A DNA stretch of 38,764 nt, from contig USIZ01000001.1 of assembly GCA_900554855.1 (NCBI GenBank), forward strand, positions 1 through 38,764, written 5' to 3'. Of this stretch, positions 28,577 through 36,345 are shown one piece after another (positions within the stretch are counted from its first letter, which is position 1; the number at the start of each line of letters is the position of its first letter). The stretch comes from an uncultured Eubacteriales bacterium (lineage in GTDB: Bacteria; Bacillota; Clostridia; Oscillospirales; Oscillospiraceae). The translations under genes were made by a program, and so were the position numbers. The notes beneath the pieces were generated by a model. The model was not told the DNA's origin. It made no database searches and saw only the letters and a program-made list of their open reading frames with translations.

Positions 28577-28814
28577 GCAGGTCCCAGCATTCCGGACGCT
28601 CGTCCCCTTCGGGGGACGGGCTTTTTTCTGACCCCAAAAGCGCCGCTTTGGAGATCCCAAAATAGTCTGATAATTTTTGCAGTGATGCGTCTGTTGGCTG
28701 TTGCCCTTTTTTCCAGCGGGTAACAGCTGGCTTGCTAATTCCAGCCTCAACAACTACGGCTGACGGAGATTTTCCGGCAGAATTGCATGCCTTTATGAAA
28801 TTGTCATAAAACAC
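28506..28814 (-). CDS. CI-like repressor (XRE family)
   Basis: A 102-residue protein starting at GTG 28814, with AAGGGG upstream. Residues about 1-60 are the HTH (FIKACNSAGKSPSAVVVEAG, SKPAVTRWKKGQQPTDASLQ, LSDYFGISKAALLG). The C-terminal part is a short linker (SEKSPSPEGDERPE) and a helical motif (LTREEREKAREYIEMLIAAR), with no LexA-like peptidase domain. Divergent from the Cro-like gene at 28980 across an operator/promoter region, which is the lambda-like immunity layout. Without a peptidase domain, induction may need another factor. Confidence 0.85.
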   Translation of the reverse strand: MFYDNFIKACNSAGKSPSAVVVEAGISKPAVTRWKKGQQPTDASLQKLSDYFGISKAALLGSEKSPSPEGDERPECWDLLTREEREKAREYIEMLIAARGKR

Positions 28815-28843
28815 AATTTCACACGCCCCTTATTCGGCAGAAG

Positions 28844-28903
28844 TTACGAAAATTAAGAAATATACGAAAGTAGCTTGACGGTTACTAAAGTTACGAGTAT
28901 ATT
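28844..28903. promoter_or_regulatory. immunity region: early promoter and three operators
   Basis: Rightward promoter TTGACG (28875-28880), 17 bases, TATATT (28898-28903). Similar 13-base boxes TTACGAAAATTAA (28844), ATACGAAAGTAGC (28862) and TTACTAAAGTTAC (28882) stand 18 and 20 bases apart; the third lies in the spacer of the promoter. A leftward -10 TATATT (28864-28859 minus) could serve the repressor. Confidence 0.72.
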
Positions 28904-28979
28904 ATAGCCATAGAGGACATAGCCCCAAGGACAATATACCACACCGGGGCAACGCCGTCAAGGCGGGAAAGGAGCAATT

Positions 28980-29183
28980 ATGATCGTTAACAGAATCAAG
29001 GAGCTGCGGACGGCTGCCGGGATGACCCAGAAGGCGCTGGCGGATCAGCTGGGCGTCACCGTGCCCACGGTGAGCAAGTGGGAATTGGGCCAGCGGACTC
29101 CGGAGCTGGAGAGAGTTTTCCGCATGACGCTGATCTTCGGTGTCCCCATCGAGGAGATCGTCCAGCGGACGGAGAGCGCGTGA
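28980..29183 (+). CDS. Cro-like XRE regulator
   Basis: A 67-residue HTH protein (MIVNRIKELRTAAGMTQKAL, DQLGVTVPTVSKWELGQRTP, MTLIFGVPIEEIVQRTESA). GGGAAAGGAGC upstream. First rightward gene after the early promoter, facing the repressor, so it is the natural Cro analogue. Conserved residues of the recognition helix (VTVPTVSKWE) are intact. Confidence 0.85.
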   Translation: MIVNRIKELRTAAGMTQKALADQLGVTVPTVSKWELGQRTPELERVFRMTLIFGVPIEEIVQRTESA

Positions 29184-29199
29184 GAAGGGAGGAACGGAC

Positions 29200-29412
29200 A
29201 TGGCACGAGAGCGTGAGAGCTTCCGGGATCAGCTGCAATCCTTACAGGCCAAATTCCCGGAGCAGGAGGTCCTGACCAAGGACGAGGCCTGCAAGCTGCT
29301 GGGTCTGGACTGGGATGCACTGGTCCACAATGACGGCTTCCCGGCCAAGAAAGTTGGGAAGCGCTACATCATCCCCATTGTACCATTGGCACGTTGGATG
29401 GTTACATGGTAG
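29200..29412 (+). CDS. excisionase-like winged HTH protein
   Basis: A 70-residue protein. VLTKDEACKLLGLDWDALVH, FPAKKVGKRYIIP and LARWMV follow the helix-turn-helix and wing pattern of MerR/excisionase-type (HTH_17) proteins, which direct integrase toward excision. RBS AAGGGAGG. The position after cro is unusual for Xis but common in Firmicutes phages. Could also be a general early regulator. Confidence 0.68.
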   Translation: MARERESFRDQLQSLQAKFPEQEVLTKDEACKLLGLDWDALVHNDGFPAKKVGKRYIIPIVPLARWMVTW

Positions 29413-29433
29413 CGCAGGAAGGAGGAAAAGACA

Positions 29434-30012
29434 ATGGAACGAAAGTACCCGAATTTGTACCAGAGGGCAAGGCTGAGTACCGGGTTGACGCAGGAGCGTG
29501 CAGCGGAGCTGCTTGGACTGTCCCCGGAAAGTCTGAAACAGTACGAGGGCGGCAAGACGGTGCCCAAGGACGAGACGGTGGCCAAGATGGTGGAGGTGTA
29601 CAGCTGCCCATGGCTGGCATTGGAGCACGCGCAGGCCACGGACACGCTGGGCGTAATGCCGGAGGTGACGCCAAGGCCTCTGCCAATGGCGAGCATCGCC
29701 CTTCGGAACCGTCTGCAAGACGCGACGGGCCGGCTGGACGCCCTGCTCCGGATCGCGGAGGACGGCGTGATCGACGAGGCTGAGCGGCCGGAGTTTGATG
29801 ACATCGTCCTGGAGCTGAGGGATACCATGGCGGCCATCTATCAGGTGATCTACTCAGGCGCAAAAAAAGAACGCCCCGAGGCGGCAACCTCAGAGCGTTC
29901 AGGGGAAAAAGTGTGTGGTATTGGATCAACCACTGGATGTTTCAATTATAGCACAAGATCCACGCTGCACGCAAGCCCTAATTTTTGCCGGGAAGGGGGC
30001 GCATCCCTGTGA
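29434..30012 (+). CDS. XRE-family regulator, larger
   Basis: A 192-residue protein. Residues about 5-60 are an HTH (LYQRARLSTGLTQERAAELL, SPESLKQYEGGKTVPKDE). Residues about 85-145 are helical (IALRNRLQDATGRLDALLRI, FDDIVLELRDTMAAIYQVI). The last 45 residues are atypical, and the DNA there holds a hairpin (GAACGC...GCGTTC, about 29867-29900) and a more AT-rich stretch, so the C-terminus may have been extended by loss of a stop. However, its stop overlaps the next small start (GTGA), which supports the reading frame. Confidence 0.75.
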   Translation: MERKYPNLYQRARLSTGLTQERAAELLGLSPESLKQYEGGKTVPKDETVAKMVEVYSCPWLALEHAQATDTLGVMPEVTPRPLPMASIALRNRLQDATGRLDALLRIAEDGVIDEAERPEFDDIVLELRDTMAAIYQVIYSGAKKERPEAATSERSGEKVCGIGSTTGCFNYSTRSTLHASPNFCREGGASL

Positions 30013-30098
30013 CCGGTTGGGCAATGTTTTTCATGGTTGTCGGCGTGGCGACGGTGGCGGCGATCCCGCTGCGGATCGTGGATCGGATGGAGAGATAG
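30009..30098 (+). CDS. 29-residue membrane peptide
   Basis: GTG 30009 overlaps the stop of the XRE gene (GTGA) and has GAAGGGGG upstream. Product MTGWAMFFMVVGVATVAAIP then LRIVDRMER: one hydrophobic helix and a basic end. Short membrane peptides of this kind are common in early phage regions but have no known role. Confidence 0.5.
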   Translation: MTGWAMFFMVVGVATVAAIPLRIVDRMER

Positions 30099-30111
30099 TG
30101 GTATTGGCGGA

Positions 30112-30142
30112 TTGCGAAGGGCAACGTAGATTTCCGTATAAT
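30112..30142 (+). promoter_or_regulatory. possible promoter of the AT-rich island
   Basis: TTGCGA (30112-30117), 19 bases, TATAAT (30137-30142), just before the gene at 30165. The -10 box is perfect; the spacing is long. Confidence 0.4.
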
Positions 30143-30164
30143 TTGTGGAATTTGAGGTGATCGC

Positions 30165-30665
30165 ATGAGCAATAGCGTTCCTCTGCGCCAATGGTATATA
30201 GAGCATAAAATATGCGTTTCCTGCGGACAGCGTGATGCATTCAACGGGCGCCAAAAGTGCCCAGAATGTTTAGAAAAAGCGACGCTAAATAACATAAAAT
30301 ACAGGAGCCTCGAAAGGGAACGCAACTATTACCAGAGAAGAAAAGAAAAGCGGGATGCCCGTATATCCGCTGGATTATGCCCAATCTGTGGCAAAGCGGC
30401 AGTAAAAGGTCAACTGTGCCTTGAGTGCTATATGAAACATCAGAGAAGGCATGAAAAAGAGAAGCAACAACGCGCATTGCGCGGAGACCCTCGTAGAGAA
30501 CGTATTAAAAATGGGCTGTGTTGGTTTTGTGATTCTCCGGCTTTAGAAGGGAAAAAGGTTTGTCAAAAACACTACGACGATATTCAGGCAAGATTTCACA
30601 ACAGAGGAGGGGATGAACACCCGTGGGCAAAAGACGAAGCGGTGAGGCGTGCAAAACTCAAATAG
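30165..30665 (+). CDS. protein with three zinc-binding modules
   Basis: A 166-residue protein: CVSC/CPEC (about 18-38), CPIC/CLEC (about 73-91) and CWFC with C/H partners (about 119-140), separated by very basic helical parts (YRSLERERNYYQRRKEKRDA, HQRRHEKEKQQRALRGDP). Similar proteins occur in early regions of Clostridial phages; nucleic-acid binding is likely. It overlaps the recombinase start by 43 bases. DNA is more AT-rich than the surroundings. Confidence 0.65.
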   Translation: MSNSVPLRQWYIEHKICVSCGQRDAFNGRQKCPECLEKATLNNIKYRSLERERNYYQRRKEKRDARISAGLCPICGKAAVKGQLCLECYMKHQRRHEKEKQQRALRGDPRRERIKNGLCWFCDSPALEGKKVCQKHYDDIQARFHNRGGDEHPWAKDEAVRRAKLK

Positions 30666-31459
30666 AGTCTTTCCGTGAGCATTTAGAGGACAAAGAGCTA
30701 TCTGATAATACCGTAAGGGCTTACATAACTGCGATGGAACAGTTCTTTTCATCATTTGCGGAAATATCAAAGAAGAACGGCCTCGATTGGAAACGGGAAC
30801 TGCAAGAAAAAGGATTGAAAGCGAAATCTATCAACATTAAGCTCAATGCCTTTAATTCGTTCTGCGGGATGGTCCACGATGATGGAAGCAAAGTCAAGAC
30901 GATGCGCGTCCATCAGGCTACAGCTGTTAGTAATGTTATATCCGAACAAGACTACAAAAAGCTGCTGGATGGATTGAAAAATGATGGAAATATGCGCTGG
31001 TATTACAATATCAAGTTGCTTGCTTCAACTGGCGCCCGTGTGAGTGAGTATGTGCGGCTTAAAAAAACAGATTTTTCAAGAGGATACGCGGAAATGTGGA
31101 CGAAAGGAAAAATTAGAAGGATTTACATTCCGAAGTCATTTCTGAATGAAGCTGATGGATATTATTCGAGTTTTGAGCCGGACGATTTTCTTGCCGTTGG
31201 AAGAGACGGAGGCCCAATCACGACCAGAGGCGTTTCACAAATGCTTATGACGTTCGCTGCACGGTATGGAATTGATAAAAAAGTCATGCATCCACACTCT
31301 TTTCGGCACATGTTTGCAATTCAGTTTCTGCGGCGTAATAACAACCTATCTCTGCTGGCTGATGTTCTCGGACATTCCAGCGTTTCAACAACGGCAATTT
31401 ATACTCGGATGACAAAAGAGCAGCAGCAGGACGCAGTTAATAAAACAATCAATTGGTAG
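30623..31459 (+). CDS. second tyrosine recombinase (XerC/D-like)
   Basis: A 278-residue protein, GTG 30623 with GAGGAGGGG upstream. The N-terminal SAM-like core-binding domain (QIESFREHLEDKELSDNTVR) is followed by the catalytic domain with Arg139 (TGARVSEY), His225 and Arg228 (HSFRHM), His251 (LGHSSV) and Tyr260 (AIYTR). All catalytic residues are present, so it should be active. It lacks the arm-binding domain of the integrase at 25835. Possible roles: dimer resolution, DNA inversion, or mobility of the island. No clear inverted target repeats were spotted beside it. Confidence 0.88.
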   Translation: MGKRRSGEACKTQIESFREHLEDKELSDNTVRAYITAMEQFFSSFAEISKKNGLDWKRELQEKGLKAKSINIKLNAFNSFCGMVHDDGSKVKTMRVHQATAVSNVISEQDYKKLLDGLKNDGNMRWYYNIKLLASTGARVSEYVRLKKTDFSRGYAEMWTKGKIRRIYIPKSFLNEADGYYSSFEPDDFLAVGRDGGPITTRGVSQMLMTFAARYGIDKKVMHPHSFRHMFAIQFLRRNNNLSLLADVLGHSSVSTTAIYTRMTKEQQQDAVNKTINW

Positions 31460-31468
31460 GTGAAAGAA

Positions 31469-31792
31469 ATGGATATTGAAAGGCTTTACAAGAATTTTAT
31501 AGATGCTGGCCAACAGCCGTGTAGCAGAGGAGATTCTCAGCGCGGAATCAAAATGCATCAGTATAGGACTGCAAAACAGCAGTTGTTTGAAGCTTTAAAA
31601 GATGACTATTTCGCTGGGAAATTATGCTCTGTTTTGGCAGATGAGCTTGTTCAAACAATTTCTGAATCAACGCAGAATCCGGAATGCTTCTGGGGATCTC
31701 CCAGAACCGCTAAGAGTAATCAAGCAATCTTTGTATATGAAAAGAATGAACGTCTGTTTGAAGAACTTCTGCGATGCTGGTTGGAAAGATAA
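31469..31792 (+). CDS. unknown protein downstream of the recombinase
   Basis: A 107-residue protein (MDIERLYKNFIDAGQQPCSR, AKQQLFEALKDDYFAGKLC, IFVYEKNERLFEELLRCWL). ATG 31469 with TAGGTG upstream. Helical, AT-rich DNA like the recombinase. No family recognised. Probably co-transcribed with the recombinase. Confidence 0.55.
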   Translation: MDIERLYKNFIDAGQQPCSRGDSQRGIKMHQYRTAKQQLFEALKDDYFAGKLCSVLADELVQTISESTQNPECFWGSPRTAKSNQAIFVYEKNERLFEELLRCWLER

Positions 31793-31801
31793 GGGGGCAA
31801 T

Positions 31802-32563
31802 ATGGCAAGGTATGACTGCGGCTATGGGGCATGGATCCCCGGCCCGGTTTTGGACGATCCGGGGCTTCGGCCCCGGTCGCTGATCCTATACGCACGGATC
31901 GCGCGGCGGGCCAACCGGGTGGGATTCTGCTACGCAACCAACGCAACGCTGATCGAGGACATGACTGCCGTGGACGAGGACGGCTCCGTGCGGGTGCTGT
32001 CTGAGCGGACGGTCCAGTCTATGCTGGCGGAGCTGCAAGAGCGGGGACACATTCACACGGATAACGGCCCCCTTCCTCCGGATAAAAGCGGCACGGTGCG
32101 GACCGGTCGGCGGATTTATATTGGGCGCTCTCTGGCATCGGTCCCGGACGATGCGCAGGGGGGTGAAGAAAATTTCACCCCTGAAAAAATCTGCACCCCA
32201 GGGGTGAAGAAAATTTCACCCCCCTTTAAATGTATAAAAGATAATAATAAAAATACCCCTATAGCCCCCTGCGCAGATGCGCACTTCGATTTGTTTTGGT
32301 CGGCGTATCCCCGCCATGTGGACAAGCAGCGGGCGCGGAAGGCCTGGGCGAAACTGAAGCCGGACGAGGCGCTGGTGGAAACCATTCTCCGGGCGGTGAA
32401 GGCACAGGCAGCCTGTGAGCAGTGGACCCGGGACGGCGGGGCGTACATCCCCTATCCCGCCACATGGCTCAACGGCCGCCGGTGGGAGGACGAGCTGCCG
32501 GGGCGGTCCGAATCGGACCGGGGCGGTGAGAGCTGGGAGGCAGGTGACACGGATGGAATTTAA
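31802..32563 (+). CDS. replication initiator (DnaD/O-like) with internal origin
   Basis: A 253-residue protein. Residues about 1-100 form a winged HTH (SLILYARIARRANRVGFCYA, LSERTVQSMLAELQERGHIH). A linker follows, encoded by iterons and an AT-rich stretch (FTPEKICTPGVKKI, IKDNNKNTP). Residues about 155-235 (FDLFWSAYPRHVDKQRARKA, YIPYPATWLNGRRWEDEL) are the DnaD-like C-terminal type of phage initiators that load the helicase. RBS AAGGGGGC. It contains palindrome copy 7 near its end and overlaps the helicase gene. Confidence 0.82.
   Translation: MARYDCGYGAWIPGPVLDDPGLRPRSLILYARIARRANRVGFCYATNATLIEDMTAVDEDGSVRVLSERTVQSMLAELQERGHIHTDNGPLPPDKSGTVRTGRRIYIGRSLASVPDDAQGGEENFTPEKICTPGVKKISPPFKCIKDNNKNTPIAPCADAHFDLFWSAYPRHVDKQRARKAWAKLKPDEALVETILRAVKAQAACEQWTRDGGAYIPYPATWLNGRRWEDELPGRSESDRGGESWEAGDTDGI
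32160..32275. other. candidate replication origin (iterons plus AT-rich stretch)
   Basis: Two copies, 41 bases apart (32160-32181 and 32201-32222), of a 22-base palindrome with arms GGGGTGAA and TTTCACCCC. An AT-rich stretch follows at 32226-32262 (TTTAAATGTATAAAAGATAA and after), suited to unwinding. Inside the initiator gene, as in lambda O. Confidence 0.78.
32506..32518. repeat. scattered palindrome, copy 7
   Basis: Perfect GTCCGAATCGGAC with CG on both sides, near the 3' end of the initiator gene and 35 bases before the helicase start. Codes for RSESDR. Confidence 0.9.
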
Positions 32564-33863
32564 AGCAGCTATGGAGCAGGCCAGCAAATACCTGACCTTC
32601 TCACCGGCTTTTATTGATCCGGAAAAACCGCAAGGTCTCTGGATCTGCGATACCGTTGTGGAGGCGGCGGCTATTCGGGAGAATGCCGTGTGCCTTGGAC
32701 TGGGGTGCAGCTGGGATGATGTGGTGCGCTGCCGTCCGTTTTTAGAGGCGTTCCCCTATCTGGTGATCGTCACCGCCAACGCTATCGCCAGAGAGCGGAT
32801 GGTGGCGGAACTGCGCCCCCGGCTCCCGGCCAGCTGTATATACGTCGTTACCGATGCCGGCTGGCGGAACTGTAAGACCGTTGAGGACTATGTGGCCCTG
32901 TACGGAGCGGCCCACCTCCCGGATATCCTATCCGGAGCGGAGGAGCTGCCCGCCTATGGCTTGCTGAATCTGGCGGAAGTCCCCCGGCGGGACATGAGCA
33001 AGATTCCCCGGACCCTCTCCCGGTTTTCCGTGCTTGACAGCAGCATCGGCGGGTTTTACTCCGGGGAGTTGTCCGTTTGGACCGGCAAGCGAGGCATCGG
33101 CAAGAGCACGCTGCTGAGCCAGATGCTTTTAGAGGCTTTGGATCAAGGACACACCGTCTGCGCGTATTCCGGTGAGCTGCCGAAGGAGCAGTTCCGGGAG
33201 TGGACATATCTGCAAGCGGCGGGTCCCGAGCACATCCGGTACATCACGGATCAGGCCACTGGGAAAAAACTGGCATCCGCGGACGCTCTGGCGGACAAGC
33301 AGATCTCCGAGTGGCTCAACGAGCGATTCTGGCTCTTTGACTTGGAGCGCAACACCCGGCACGATCCGGAGACCATTCTGCGGCAGTTTGAGTACGCCCA
33401 CATGCGCTACAACGCAGATGTATTTCTGGTCGATAACATCATGTCCGTGGACTTTGACAACTCCACAGAGCGGGACTTCAACCGTGTGCAGTCAAAATTC
33501 ACGCAAATGCTGGTAACCTTCTCCAAGCGCCGGGGTGTCCACACCCATCTGGTGGTGCACCCTCGGAAATCTACCAGTGACAATAACGCTAAAATCACCT
33601 CAGACGATGTCAGCGGTTCCGGAGACATCACCAACCGGGCAGACAATGTGTTTTTTCTCACCACCCATCAGACGGACGGCAAGGAAAAGCCTCTGCTGCA
33701 GATCCTGAAGAACCGGGACTACGGCTCCCACAGACACCAGTGGCTTGACTTCGACAAGAAATCCCGTCGTTTCTTTCAGGATCAGACCGGGGACCCTAAG
33801 CGGGCTTACGGCTGGGAGGGACGCGGCGTCCAGATGGAGCTAGCTTGTGGAGGATCGCGGTGA
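32553..33863 (+). CDS. DnaB/Twinkle-like replicative helicase
   Basis: A 436-residue protein. Residues about 1-130 resemble a degenerate Toprim region (LVIVTANAIARERMVAELRP). The RecA-like core follows with Walker A GKRGIGKST (about residues 179-187), Walker B VFLVDNIMSVDF, and LVVHPRKS as a later motif. The phage likely unwinds DNA at the fork with it after loading by the initiator. Start ATG 32553 with GGAGG upstream. Full primase motifs are not visible, so priming would come from the host. Confidence 0.85.
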   Translation: MEFKAAMEQASKYLTFSPAFIDPEKPQGLWICDTVVEAAAIRENAVCLGLGCSWDDVVRCRPFLEAFPYLVIVTANAIARERMVAELRPRLPASCIYVVTDAGWRNCKTVEDYVALYGAAHLPDILSGAEELPAYGLLNLAEVPRRDMSKIPRTLSRFSVLDSSIGGFYSGELSVWTGKRGIGKSTLLSQMLLEALDQGHTVCAYSGELPKEQFREWTYLQAAGPEHIRYITDQATGKKLASADALADKQISEWLNERFWLFDLERNTRHDPETILRQFEYAHMRYNADVFLVDNIMSVDFDNSTERDFNRVQSKFTQMLVTFSKRRGVHTHLVVHPRKSTSDNNAKITSDDVSGSGDITNRADNVFFLTTHQTDGKEKPLLQILKNRDYGSHRHQWLDFDKKSRRFFQDQTGDPKRAYGWEGRGVQMELACGGSR

Positions 33864-33896
33864 CATTGACGAGGTTTTCCCGGAGGAAAAGAAAAC

Positions 33897-34145
33897 ATGA
33901 AAATCGGAGATATCTTGAGCATCGAGCCGACGCTGGAGGCGACCAGCGGGCTGGACACGTCCACGCTGGCCTCGATCACGGCGCGGGTGATCTACATCCA
34001 CCCGGCGGGGCGGTACTACACGGTGGAGTTCCGCAGTCCCATCACTGGCTACAACTGGCGGGAGGCCTTCTGGACGAAACTGGAACCGCAGCCGAAGAAC
34101 TGGCGGGGCCAGCCGCATTTTAAGGCCGTAAGCACTGCGGTCTGA
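33897..34145 (+). CDS. small unknown protein before parA
   Basis: An 82-residue beta-rich protein (MKIGDILSIEPTLEATSGLD, ARVIYIHPAGRYYTVEFRSP, TGYNWREAFWTKL). GGAGG upstream. The ITARVIYIHPxxRYYTVEF pattern is common in Firmicutes phage early regions. No function known. Confidence 0.62.
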   Translation: MKIGDILSIEPTLEATSGLDTSTLASITARVIYIHPAGRYYTVEFRSPITGYNWREAFWTKLEPQPKNWRGQPHFKAVSTAV

Positions 34146-34171
34146 CGCAAACACAAGGGGGAAAGGTGAAC

Positions 34172-34945
34172 ATGAAAACAATCGCGGTATTGAATTTCAA
34201 GGGCGGGGTCGGCAAGACCGTCACCACCGCCACGCTGGCGTATCTGCTGGCGAAGCAGGGCAAGCGGATCCTGTTGATTGACGGGGACAGTCAGGGCAAT
34301 CTGAGCATGTCCTTCGGGATCGACGCGGATGAGGGCGCGGACACGCTGGCCCTCCTGACCGAGGGCGCCGGGTACTATCCGGAGTTTGTGACGCCCACCA
34401 TTTTTGACGGGATCGACCTGATCCCCTCTGACATCAACCTGCTGGTGGCAGACCGGCACATGGCCCAGAGCGGCGTAGGCCGGATGCAGCGGGCCATCGC
34501 GGATCTGCGGGACGCCATTGAGGAGGACGCGGATCAGGACAACGCCTACGATCTTATCCTGATCGACTGCCCTCCGGCGCTGTCGGCAGCCTGCACGGCG
34601 GCGCTGGCCGCTGCGGATGAGGTGATCATCCCCATCCGGCTGGATTACTACTCCACCGGCGGCATGGCCAATCTGGCGGAGCAGCTCCAGCACATGCGGG
34701 CCATCAACCCCCGGTTGTCGGTGCTGGGCGTGCTGGTGACGCAGTTCACCCACATGGCGGACGAAAAGGAGGCCCTCGCGGCCATCCGGAGCGGTGCGCT
34801 GCCGGTGTTTGAGACGGTGATTCGGTTCTCCAAGGCCGTGCCCAGCGCGACCTTCCAGAAGGTCCCGCTGCCGGTGGCCCGTCCCTACTGCGCGGCCAGC
34901 AAGGACTACGCCGAGCTGGTGAAAGAGATCTCCGGGAGGTGCTGA
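34172..34945 (+). CDS. parA: ParA partition ATPase
   Basis: A 257-residue protein: deviant Walker A FKGGVGKTV (about residues 10-17), LLIDGDSQGN as Walker A', and LILIDCPPAL as Walker B. No N-terminal HTH, so it is of the short ParA/Soj type. With ParB it moves or positions DNA at cell division. ATG 34172 is preferred over GTG 34166 because AAGGGGGAAAGG lies at the right distance. Overlaps nothing and is 2 bases from parB's start. Confidence 0.92.
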   Translation: MKTIAVLNFKGGVGKTVTTATLAYLLAKQGKRILLIDGDSQGNLSMSFGIDADEGADTLALLTEGAGYYPEFVTPTIFDGIDLIPSDINLLVADRHMAQSGVGRMQRAIADLRDAIEEDADQDNAYDLILIDCPPALSAACTAALAAADEVIIPIRLDYYSTGGMANLAEQLQHMRAINPRLSVLGVLVTQFTHMADEKEALAAIRSGALPVFETVIRFSKAVPSATFQKVPLPVARPYCAASKDYAELVKEISGRC

Positions 34946-34947
34946 GG

Positions 34948-36345
34948 ATGGAAAAGCGGAAATTTAACGTGATGGACGTGCTAGGCGAGCAGCTGGCCGG
35001 CGTGGCGGACACCATGATGGAGATCCCGGTTGACGATATCCGGGACAATCCCCGGAACTTTTACCCGACGCCTGACTCTCAAGCGCTGCGGGCCTTGATG
35101 GACTCCATCCGGGCCAACGGCCTTTTGGAGCCGCCTACGGTGGTCCCCGCCGGTGACGGTAGCTATCGTCTGATCTCCGGCCACAGCCGTCTGGCTGCCA
35201 TTAAGGCCCTCCGGGAGACGGAAACACCGGATCAGTGGGCAACCGTGCTTTGCCGGGTGCTGCCCCCCATGTCGGAGGGGCAGGAGCAGGCGGCGGTGAT
35301 CGAGGCCAACCGCCAGCGGGTGAAGTCCAATGCCCTGCTGGCCGATGAGGCGGAGCGTCTGACGGAGGCCTACATCAAGCGCCGGGAGGCCGGTGAGCAG
35401 CTTCCGGGGCGCATCCGGGACTATGTGGCGGAGGCCCTGCAAGTCAAAGCCACCAAAATCGCCAACCTGTCGGCCATCAAGAACGGCCTGAAAGTGCCGG
35501 GACTGGTGGAACGCTGGAAGCGGGACGAGATCCCAGAGGCAGCGGCCTTGCAGATCGCCCGGATGGACATCGACGAGCAATACCGGCTGCTGGACTGGAT
35601 CATCGACAAGAGACGGAGCTGCACCATCAACGAGGTGCGGAAGTTTTCCACTTGCTACACAGTGACGCGCCGGAAGTGTGAGCACACCGGCCGGATGTGC
35701 GAGAATGCGGAGCGGATGTACGATCATGACTACCGATACGGCGAGTGGCACGGCTCCAACTGCTGCCTGTCCTGTCTGGACCGGGACACCTGCCCGGCGG
35801 CCTGCAAGTATGTGGAGAAAAAGCCGGTGGAGCAGCCGGAAAAACCGCCGCTGAATCCGGCGGCGAAGGACCCAAGGCTGGACTACAAGGTGATGGTTCC
35901 GACCTTCTGCCAGCGGGTGAAGGAGCTGCGGATCCAGACCGGCATGACCCGGAAGGAATTTGCCCAGAGCATTGACGAGTTCCCCGGAACGTACAGCGCG
36001 TGCGAGAACAACTCCATGTGCGGATCGGAGAAAATCGCCAAGCTGGCGCTGTGCTTTGGCGTCAGCACTGATTACCTCTACGGCCTGACGGATGAGTTGA
36101 CCCCGCCGACGCTGCCGGAGGGCCAGCTGATGATCGCCGGATGGATGCCCGGCAGCACTACTCCGGCGGAGCCGGGAGAGTTTGCGGCCTATGTGGACCT
36201 GGGTGACGGGAAGCTGCTGAAACGGTTTTTTGACTGGGATGGCCAACACTGGATGATGCCAGGCGGCATTGAGGCCCAGGCCCCCGTGGTTTGGTGGATG
36301 CGGCTGCCGCCTGTCCCAGCGGCAGGGAAAGGAGCGGACACATGA
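34948..36345 (+). CDS. parB: ParB-like protein with Cys cluster and XRE domain
   Basis: A 465-residue protein. Residues about 23-110 are the ParB N-terminal CTPase-like domain (MEIPVDDIRDNPRNFYPTPD, LISGHSRLAAIKAL). The helical DNA-binding region runs from about 115 to 225 (AERLTEAYIKRREAGEQLPG, IPEAAALQIARMD). A Cys-rich segment follows (CEHTGRMC, NCCLSCLDRDTCPAAC) around 245-290. From about 320 comes an XRE HTH (VKELRIQTGMTRKEFAQSID), and the last part (GEFAAYVDLGDGKLLKRFFD) is a beta domain. Standard ParB is only about 280-300 residues, so this is a three-module version. The box-II motif reads GHSR instead of GERR. Probably binds centromere-like sites and may also regulate. Confidence 0.85.
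   Translation: MEKRKFNVMDVLGEQLAGVADTMMEIPVDDIRDNPRNFYPTPDSQALRALMDSIRANGLLEPPTVVPAGDGSYRLISGHSRLAAIKALRETETPDQWATVLCRVLPPMSEGQEQAAVIEANRQRVKSNALLADEAERLTEAYIKRREAGEQLPGRIRDYVAEALQVKATKIANLSAIKNGLKVPGLVERWKRDEIPEAAALQIARMDIDEQYRLLDWIIDKRRSCTINEVRKFSTCYTVTRRKCEHTGRMCENAERMYDHDYRYGEWHGSNCCLSCLDRDTCPAACKYVEKKPVEQPEKPPLNPAAKDPRLDYKVMVPTFCQRVKELRIQTGMTRKEFAQSIDEFPGTYSACENNSMCGSEKIAKLALCFGVSTDYLYGLTDELTPPTLPEGQLMIAGWMPGSTTPAEPGEFAAYVDLGDGKLLKRFFDWDGQHWMMPGGIEAQAPVVWWMRLPPVPAAGKGADT

Noticed and set aside
30623..31459. Invertible tail-gene switch driven by the second recombinase
   Set aside because: No inverted repeats near the tail genes or the recombinase were found by eye; kept only as an open possibility.
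33847..33897. 17-codon frame between helicase and the 33897 gene
   Set aside because: Starts inside the helicase end without a convincing ribosome binding site; product too short to judge.
34981..36249. 422-codon minus-strand frame
   Set aside because: Antisense to parB; composition and lack of start signals show it is not a gene.
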